A DNA stretch of 64,000 nucleotides from Cheiracanthium punctorium. Lineage: Eukaryota; Arthropoda; Arachnida; Araneae; Cheiracanthiidae. The notes under the pieces are model-generated. The model searched no databases. It was not told the origin of the DNA and worked only from the letters and a program-made list of their open reading frames with translations. Shown piece by piece: positions 55,662 to 64,000 of this stretch. The stretch is taken from assembly GCA_038373885.1 (NCBI GenBank), contig JAWZYV010018255.1, forward strand, positions 310,001 through 374,000, written 5' to 3'. A program made the translations under genes and the position numbers. The stretch's first letter is position 1. Each line of letters opens with the position of its first letter.

Positions 55662-58600
55662 ATAGCTTTGAAGGAAGAATTATCTAATTATGGACATTTT
55701 ATAAATTGTGCTGTAATTATCGAACCTCTAACAAATGAAAATTTGTCAATTAGCACTGAAGATTGATTATGTGTCTTTTTAGTTCTAAATTACGTGATTT
55801 AACCACTTTGAATTTAAAAACACGAGAGAGTTTTCAGCAGGTTAAAATGATGACACAGGAGTTATGCAGGTTACAAAATGTAGGAAAAATATGAAAAGGC
55901 GGAGCAGAGCTTACAAATTAGGTCACCAAATACTAATATTAACTATAGATAAGAAAACTCTTTAAATTTAGTTGCCTCTTATAACAAAATTTAAAGTCTT
56001 TCATTAATAGTGATAGAATAGAGCTAACGCAAACGCACTACGCCTTTAAGGGAAAAGGTGCAAAATAGTTAGAATTACTCATAAGGAGTCACACTTTTAT
56101 TTCCATTCTTTCAAAAGTCATTATTCTGTATCTCCAAGTGAACTTATTAAAATTCATAATAGCTACATTTTCATATAACGATTTGAATAAGAATGATACA
56201 CTAGTAAATCTTCGGCTTTTTTTAAAATTAATTAAAAGTGTATTTATCCATTGAAGAAAACAATCATTTTAAGCAAAAAAAAAAATAGTTTTCGGTAATG
56301 TACAGTATTCTAAAATGTTTTATAGAAAAACCTATCAAGTTTCCTCACCTATCGTACAAGAAGACCTTTAAACATACAATCGTCTATTTGATTGATATTG
56401 TAATAAAATATACAGATTATCTTTTTAATTATGATGTCAAAGTATTCAATCCCAGTGAGCCCTAGCTTTTTCTAGAAACCTACATTTTTAGAAACTCGGC
56501 ATTAATTTTTAATTCGAAATTTTCCAACCGGCACCAATCTGAAATTATCACATTAAGGTAGCGTGCTTGCCTTCGGATCTGAAATTAGTGGGGTCTATCT
56601 TACTTCGAGACTGCTGTGCATATGTTTTTTCTTTTCTTTTTCCAGTTTTTAATGTGCAATTTTTTTATGAGATGTATTTTTAGAACAATTAGAAAACTCC
56701 CTTGCAAATGCTATTCTTTAATGATTTTTGAATGAACTGGTATCTTATTTAACTGTGATAATTGTATCATATACATTGGTATGTAATTTACGAATTAATA
56801 CGTTACAGGCAAAATAATCTAATTTAACCCTAAGTGGAGTGTTTGTTGTTCATTCAGTATTTAATATCCCTTTAGCGTGTATTCTATTAAAATGACTTAG
56901 TCAATAATATTGACAACAGGGGATCGGTTTTTCATTGGCCAATGATCGGTTTACACGGTATTTCATCGCGTTGCATTGCTCAACGGCATTCAATATTTGG
57001 CGCAGAAACTGAAATTTCATTTGAAAATGATGATTGATGTGCACTGCTGACATAGAGTTGGCCAATGCCCATAAAACAGTGTTAAAATGAACTGAATACG
57101 AAATATTGATTAGTATATCGGCCAACGCTCTGCTCATTGGCGAAATGTACTTGTACAGTTTCACGCCCAGGGGGAAATAAACTATGAATATCCGTGCACT
57201 TTCTTTGTGTACGGTTGAATTCCTTTGCATTGGTGAAAGTCTCCTTAGCCGGTGGTAATCCGAGCTGAAAATGCTAATAGTGTAGTTTGATTTGTCAGTA
57301 TAAATATTTTATCGTAAATTGCATTCATTTTGAAAGTAAATTGCATTCATCATGAGAAAAGTTCCATAATTAAATTAATACATTTTTGAGGGGTAATTTA
57401 ACCAAACATGATATCCTAAACAGTTTTTGAAGGGCTCTAAAAATCTATTCCTTAAAATATTCTCCTTAAAAAAATGGGGGGAGGGGGATTTTGCATACGT
57501 ACTTGACCAGAACCCTCTATCACCAGATACAAGGACACGCACGTTGCCTCGTTCACAGTGCTTCCAGTTGATAACTGTTCAAAACTAAAATTAGTGATTA
57601 ATTCTCAAAATTTTATCTTTTCATTTCTAAAGAATTAAAAGACATTGGGATGAAATCTTTTACGATTTCAATTTGTGACATAAACTTATATTTTAATTCG
57701 TATCACATCATTGGCCAGAAAATATTTAATGTTCACTCATTAGAGGTCGGATATTTGTGTGGAATTATATTTAATATCTACATTATTTAATAAAAATACT
57801 AATAAAACGTGGTTTAAATGACAAATTATGACAATATATCTTAATTTAAAACACATATTTCTATGTACGTGCTAAAAACAAAACCCTTAAATTTTAATAC
57901 TGAACCTTGATCCGACATTTAAAAAGTAAATATATAACTTGCAATAGAAATATATCCATTTATACTAAATTGTGCTGTAAATGATTTTAAAAAGTATGTT
58001 CACTGTTGGTTTCATCCAAAAATGTGAAAAACATACCTTCGCCTCTAGAGTCTTAAAATTGGAGCGTTCCAATTTTTGTAAACTAAATAAGACTTTTTAT
58101 GCAGAATTTATTACTGCATTTTTAATTCCTTTTATATTACGAATATGTTCTGGAATCGTCTGCGCTCAGTAATGTTCTCTACACGTCCTCTGTATATAAA
58201 TTGAGGTTCTGAGAAAATTCTTGTCCTGCCTGGGTATTTAGAACATTTAAATAGAGTAATAAATAAACAAATGGGGTACAAAAATAATTTGATATTACTA
58301 CTAAAAGGTAGTAGGGTGATTTCACGATAACTTGTGCTACTTTTTTTTTTATCGCATTTTTAAGCTGGCTTAGTAATAAAAAATACATTTATTTTCTTTC
58401 AATAAATTCATGCTGATTACAAATTGCTTTCTTTCTTCAATAAATAATTAAAAATTATATAAATATGTAATTATTTTTTTGAAATATTAATTAAAATTGC
58501 TTGGTAACTCTTGACATAAAAAATGGACATTGACTTTTCTGCCCATACTTCAGAATTGTATTTCTGCTAAAATTGTACTTCTTAAGTGTATGAGAGTTTG

Positions 58601-60015
58601 TATGTATTTCTATCACAAAAAAATCATTTAGTTTTGTATATAAATTTTGTTATTGAATTACAATTAAGTGTATGGTAACTCATGATACCCATCTGGGTAA
58701 CTCATGCTACAATGTAGATGTCTGATTTTTGAAGTGTTGCCATTCTGATAAAAAGAAACTTTTGCACAAAACTAACTGTTGCCGATATAGCTATAACAAT
58801 TCAGAATAATGTCTCAAGAAAATTTATAAAAACATAAAAAATATTTTTTTTAATTCTCATGTCCATGTTCATATGGAATTGCCTTATTCCGTACAAGCTC
58901 GAATATCACACGATGCATTTTGCTTGATCCTTTCTCGTAAAAAAACACTTGACTCGCGAGGAATCCGAGTCCTAAATATAGGATTTTCAATTATATTGGT
59001 GAAAAATTACAGGGTTCGCGTTATATCTGGAGCCGTATTATGTTCAGTCCAATACGGTAAAACATTCTGTACTTTCTAATATGAGCAGCCTAACAACATA
59101 CATTTAGGCATTGCTCTTTGATATTTTCAATAGATAAATGTCTTATGACAAAGATATACTTGATAATGCATGTTATTAGCTCCAATATAGCTAATGGCAT
59201 GTTTCTATTAAGCACAATTCAATCCATCATCCTAGAACGCATCCGGGAGCTCTTAACTCACCCAATCAACTAATACGGTTAAACTTACACTTAAACCGGA
59301 AGTATGCATGGGAATGGCAATCAAACTTAAGAGCAATTAGTGTCTCCATCTCTCTATGACTAAATACGATTGTTTAAGTTAAGCCTAAGACAAGTTATAA
59401 CTATGTACTACAGTTTAATAACTAGCGCGTTAAACTTTATGACGCCTGTACTTGAATATGACGGGAAATGTTAACACGGGGAGAATTTCGCATCCAGTAA
59501 TAGACAATGGAGTGGATCAGTACGCATCTCACATTTGTAATGAAGCTTATATAAAGTTAAATACGAATTCCTTGAACATTTGTGAGATGAATATTTTTAC
59601 GAATTTTCGGGGTAATCCGCTGTTCTGGGATTTAAAGTAGTTTAAAATTCGTATTCTACGTGTCAAATAGTTGAATGTTTCTTTTTGTTGCATCAGAATC
59701 GGCCAACTAGAACCTGAGATACGATGGATTTGGTTTCGACATTCATTCCTATAGCAATTTCTAGAAATCTCGTGAAATATTCGTCCTAGGCCTTCGGTAA
59801 CTTCACTTTTGGGGAGTTATTTTTGGCTCCAAATTTGGCGATATTTCGCCAAAAGTCGTCAAGCTGAGAGACATTTTGGTCATTTGACGCGATTTTTCCA
59901 ATGAGGCTTGTAAAGTTAGTTTTTCTGCATTAACAGGTATAATAACCTAATATTACTCTTCTATTACGCAATCGTAATCGAGTCTGTTCTAGTACATTTC
60001 ACGGATGTTTCTCTC
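55662..60015. other. AT-rich intergenic DNA, no convincing gene
   Basis: The longest frame is 109 codons on the minus strand (56901-57230). It has no domain, signal peptide or coding-like composition that I recognise, and it overlaps a cluster of ttggccaa-type palindromes (about 56936, 57058 and a variant at 57119). A tRNA-like ggtagcgtgcttgcc lies at about 56562 without a B box. Other frames of 62-69 codons are unremarkable. Confidence 0.5.
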
Positions 60016-60100
60016 TGGAACCTTCCACGGTGTTCGTCGCAGCCTATAAAAGCGGGTTGCAGCAGCTTGAGTCTTAGTCTTCCTTCTGCTTCAGTCAAGA
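60016..60100 (+). promoter_or_regulatory. Candidate core promoter: heat-shock-type element and TATA box
   Basis: tggaaccttcca at 60016-60027 fits alternating GAA/TTC units of a heat-shock element. TATAAAAG follows at 60045-60052 and an initiator-like tcagtc lies at about 60092, a little far from the TATA; 'gagtcttagtc' near 60071 is better spaced. No coding exon was recognised downstream. It could also be the promoter of a solo LTR. Confidence 0.4.
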
Positions 60101-60879
60101 GCAGATGTCCGTGAAAGCTTAAGGCTTTGTAGTGATGATATCCAAACAGATAAGGACCCTATTTGTTTGCTTTTTTTTAAAATTCTTTTATGCTTTATAA
60201 TCATGAAAGTTTTGAAGAGACTGTTTCGTAAACACACATCACACTAGTTTACGTATTAGCTAAAACTGAAATTTGGGAGCAATTGGGAATAATGATATTC
60301 TCATAGAAATCTTCAAACTTGCAACTTTAATCAAAAATATAAAAAGTTTATTTTAAATGACTTTCTTTTTAGCCTATATTTTTTAACTGTAGCATGCGAC
60401 ATTCATATTCATTAAAAAGTATATTCGGAGCATTTGGAGATGTAATATTAAATAAGCCTAACTTTAGGAGAAGACTGGGTAAGGTGACGAACTTAAGCAA
60501 CTATGATTTTTGCTGGCCACTGTGAATGACTGAATGTTGAATGCAGGTACTCGATCTACTAGCTAAGCACTACGCTTTCACGACTACTCGAAACCTAAAA
60601 GTTGGCTTTTTTTATGAAAGTTCAAAAAATTATATTTCGTCTTTATCCTCCTTTCTGTTTTTCTTCGTTTTTCTTTCTTTTTTGTGTACAAAATAAAGTT
60701 TTGTAAGTTAAAAAAATCTGAAAAAAAAGGAAATTTAAGTAAAAGAATTAACAGAAAATAAGGTCAAAGAAGGCATAAAATTGAGAACGACTAACGTTCA
60801 GATATGTTTGATTATTAAAGTTATGTATCTAAGAGGAAGCACATTATAAAAAAATAAATAATTTTTGTTTACAATTTTT
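60101..60879. other. Intergenic DNA downstream of the promoter-like site
   Basis: No gene was recognised. A tRNA-like string on the minus strand near 60550-60600 is too weak to call. Confidence 0.45.
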
Positions 60880-62045
60880 TGTTAAAGTCGCTAGGTTTAG
60901 ATAATGTTTCTTTCGAAGAGTCCGGGAAAGTTTTTCTACATCCGGATACTATCTGTAGTAAAAACTGTTTTTGTTCTTCATCCTCAGTTAAATAGGAATT
61001 GAATCCTGTGATTAATTTTACTCCCCTTTCATCTAAGTCATTAAAACCTTAAAAGCTTTCAGTTTTTTTTTCTTTCAAATAATTCACACCATGCATCGGG
61101 ATCAGTATTCAAAAGTTGTATATTAAAATTAAATCTCTTAAAAAAATTACTGTTCGAGATGAAATAAAAAAATGAACTTCTTTGTTCAATAAATGATCCA
61201 GTTTGTTGAAACACTGTTGCTCTTACATCTTCATCATCATCATTTTTTTTCGAATGCAATTAATTTTACAGCCTTATTTTGACTTTTTTGCCCAAGTTTC
61301 ATCAAAATATGAAATGCAACATGCTTCAAATTAAGATACCAAAGATGGCTTATCATTTTATAGATCTTTGTTTGCAGCCTCTTTATCAAATTTTCAGTAT
61401 TACAATAATTTTAAGTCTTGATTGGGGCTAAAGTCTGAGTGGGAGTGTTGAACCATCCCTTTACATAAATATTTATTATAAATAAACAAATGTCTGTAAT
61501 ACCTTCTTTTTCTAAATCTGTTAATGAGACCTGATGTCTGAAAAGAAGTATTTTGAGACAATAAATTGCCTTATACATCCACCTGGCATAATGAACAGCA
61601 CCAGGTACTCTGAAAGAAATGCCTATTTGGAGAGACTCCTATAAAAATTAAACAATGCTGGGTTAATTCTTTATAGTTATCCCTAAGCTGTCGATTTCTT
61701 AAATGCTCTACAAGAAAATTTGAAATTCCTTCCAAATTTTGGTTCTTTATGTAATACTTTCGTCTTCAATAGCAGTTTCGTACTTTGTATTGTCGAACTT
61801 AATCTGAAATTTACAAAAAATATCTGGATGAAGAGCAGAGCTTCGCCCACTTTTCAATCAAAACAGATTTTAGGATGATTTCTAAAATATGATGGCCACA
61901 AGGTAATACGGAAGATTTCGATCCAGTAATTGCTGCAGCAAAAAATGCACGTTCCCCTAAGGCAACAAGTGGTATCATAACACATTGCCTGAATTTTACC
62001 AACTGCCTCCAATTCTTCAACTGCTGTAAATACAGCTTTTGCCTA
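60880..62045 (-). pseudogene. Transposase-like multicopy protein, frameshifted pseudogene
   Basis: Reading the minus strand from 62045 downwards and changing frame several times gives a coherent series: AVFTAVEELEAVGKIQAMCY followed by DTT, then CGHHILEIILKSV, LVEHLRNRQLRDNYKELT, FRVPGAVHYARWMYKAIYCL, DLEKEGITDICLFIINIYVK, and at the end DERGVKLITGF with LTEDEEQKQFLLQIV (60900-61020). I recall this order from a large uncharacterised protein family repeated in arthropod and cnidarian genomes, probably transposon-derived. I cannot give its name. At least three frame changes and several stops make it non-functional. Its 5' part is missing; a GC-rich block replaces it at 62047. Confidence 0.72.
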
Positions 62046-62046
62046 C

Positions 62047-62320
62047 CCAGCAAACACACAACTGCCCGCAAAATGACGGCCGGGTACCCGTCGTGCTGGC
62101 GAAGTGCCGTATACCGGAAGCAAGGTAGATTGCCATCGTCTGGAAGTCACTGGAGTACCAGTGCCTGAAAAGTGCATATGCGCCGGTACATAACTAGTAA
62201 CGGCGAACTGCCATGTGTCTATGACATGCACAAAAAAGTTAACGGCGTGGTACTGCTTAAAATGTACCGGGCAAGCACTATTTGGCAGTAATGGGCCTGT
62301 ATATATTTCGTAGTGTTGGC
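62047..62320. other. GC-richer block interrupting the pseudogene
   Basis: It begins acccagcaaacacacaactg exactly where the pseudogene loses its meaning. It carries repeated 'gtaccgg / ccggtac' words and has a base composition unlike its surroundings. It is probably an inserted element, but I found no inverted ends or target duplication. The 62-codon minus frame 62043-62231 is not recognisable. Confidence 0.4.
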
Positions 62321-64000
62321 ATAAAATTTCGTTATTTTAATTAAATAATATTGTTTCACATTCATACGGTGTAGAAGTGTTATAGGGGATATAAGTTCCG
62401 GGCACCCAAATGCAGGGTCACTTCAAAGATATTTTTTTTTTTTTTTTGAGGGGGGGATGTAAGGGGAGAAGTTCATATTGTGCCTTCAAATATTTTAGTA
62501 CTAAAAACTAAACAATACAAACGAGTTCAGTATGCTATAAAAATGTTTACTACACAGACAGTGGAACCTCCACTCTGTATATGACAGTATATAACCCCCA
62601 CTTTGTACAGAATTATGAATTTTAATCTTAACATTTTTATAATTTATATTAATTTTTTACAATTTTGATAAACTTTTCCTGAAAAACATATTTGGAGACT
62701 TTTTTCTACGTCAAGCCCCTTTTAAAATCTACCGAATTAGGGTGCAGAAATATGTTAGAGAGTATTACACGAAGACCAGTCAGGGTTTTGCATGAGAGCT
62801 CAGCTCCTGTAGTCTTTTTTTCTTCAGAGAATTTTAGATTAAATTAAAAATTTTAACAGCCTACATAATTGCTTCTATTGACATTTTTTATTAAATTAAA
62901 TATAGCAGTGGTAAAACAAAAGATTACTTAATTTTTAAATATGAATTAGGTAATTAATGCTCAAATTTACAATAAAACAAATTAGAGCTCCTGCAGCTAT
63001 TTTGTTAGAAATTCAGCAAGCAATCAACCAGTATTTACATATTATTTCTTTCAATCTGTTTCGCTTTTTGTGGTTTATGACCGCAGCTTTGCTAATTCTT
63101 ATTCTGTACATTAAAAAGAATTTCTTTTGCAGCTGCTGGGCGAGGCTGTTAATTTTTGCTTGTTCAGACGTCTCCCAGAGATGTCATGATCGAGTTGTTC
63201 TTCACGGACACGTTTTGGTAACCCTTTTAAATTTCTGCGCCTAATTGTTTTTGTTTACTAAATTAAGTACATTGATTTATTCTTAACCGCTGTGGTTGCG
63301 TTCGCCTATTTTTGTATATTGGCATATTTTTGTTAGCGCTGCACTGCCAAGTTTGTAAGTTAAGGCTTTTTCTTTCACTCCGTGAGAACATCACTTTAGC
63401 TCCAGTTCTTATTTTTGGTAGGTCGCATAAAATCGGCAGTCTTGATGTTTCATTTCGTTTTGCAAATCTTGAAACGTTGAGCGGGAAGCCAGTTATGAAA
63501 TATACTTTTTAGGATACAGTTTTTCCAGACTTTCAAAAAGGTTATTGCTAGACTAGTAAGATATCTCTGTTAGGAGCAATAGTAATTATAATAAGATTTG
63601 CTTCTGCAGTGATATCTTGCTGGTTATGGATACATAAAGTGGAAGTTTTACATTTCATTGGATTTTACAGTGGATTTCATTGGATTTTACATTTTTTAAA
63701 CAGTCTGGAAAATATTACAGGTAAATTTTTACTTTTACTGTTTTTATGTACACACGGTATCCACCGGTGAATTTAGCAACTAATTTAAAGATTAGGCGAT
63801 TTTTTCAACCAAAAAACGCATTTTCATACTATTTTCAAGTTTTGGCTACTTGTACCCATACTCCAGGCGACTCATTTGAAAATCTGGTGTTGGTTTTTGT
63901 CAACTCCCTTTTTTTTAAAGCTGCTACTGAGCTTTCAGCAAACATTCTAATCTATTTTTTAATCTTGCTATAAAAATAAATGTATTATATGTTCTGTTAT
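62321..64000. other. AT-rich DNA to the window end, no gene recognised
   Basis: Frames at 62957-63244 (95 codons, hydrophobic), 63312-63512 and 63746-63973 show no family signature. A T-run and G-run lies near 62430-62460. An exon of a gene continuing outside the window cannot be excluded. Confidence 0.5.

Noticed and set aside
56555..56610. tRNA-like ggtagcgtgcttgcc head
   Set aside because: No B box and no SINE body follow; too little to call.
56901..57230. 109-codon minus-strand frame
   Set aside because: Longest unexplained frame after the receptor, but no domain, no helix or signal pattern, and no supporting splice or promoter signs.
58660..58720. Repeated ggtaactcatg words as ends of a MITE
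   Set aside because: They are direct rather than inverted, and the related gtagggtgatttcacg near 58308 does not pair with them convincingly.
60550..60605. tRNA-like string on the minus strand
   Set aside because: Only loose resemblance to A and B boxes; no cloverleaf, A-tail or target duplication.

Overview
The window is AT-rich, gene-poor, transposon-rich DNA from an animal, most likely an arthropod and probably an arachnid. The evidence is one intronless seven-helix gustatory-receptor-type gene (40271-41383), a split THAP zinc-finger gene start (exons at 43232-43320 and 45596-45628), several tRNA-derived SINEs, hAT and mariner relics, a Helitron and an LTR retrotransposon. Species cannot be named from the sequence alone.

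Layout. 1-5023: intergenic AT-rich DNA with a possible hAT-like element and two diverged repeat pairs. 5024-24373: a 5.9-kb block present twice in direct orientation (5024-10965 and 14545-24373), about 0.3% different by eye, separated by a unique T-skewed spacer (10966-14544). Each copy holds the same hAT MITE and a promoter-like tract with an NRF-1-type palindrome and a CRE. Copy 2 is split by a 3889-bp Helitron (19909-23797), whose empty site survives in copy 1. 24374-32396: tandem repeats, a TIR element with CCCGCGGGA palindromes, SINEs, an internally deleted mariner and a short hAT MITE. 32397-37840: a decayed Ty3/gypsy-type retrotransposon with 333-bp LTRs whose integrase precedes the reverse transcriptase (Gmr1-like order). 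37841-40270: a SINE and a hAT MITE. 40271-41383: the receptor gene. 41384-46236: GC-richer DNA and the THAP gene start, with repeats in its introns. 46237-64000: a hAT element with a perfect 8-bp target duplication, SINEs, a transposase tail, a pair of diverged non-coding blocks, a TA-flanked MITE, promoter-like sequences and a frameshifted transposase-like pseudogene (60880-62045, minus strand).

There is no operon-like cooperation between genes. Only the receptor and the THAP exons look like host coding sequence. The most informative structures are the near-identical duplication with its Helitron insertion/empty-site pair, and the retrotransposon with unusual pol order. Identities and percentages were read by eye; no database search was possible.
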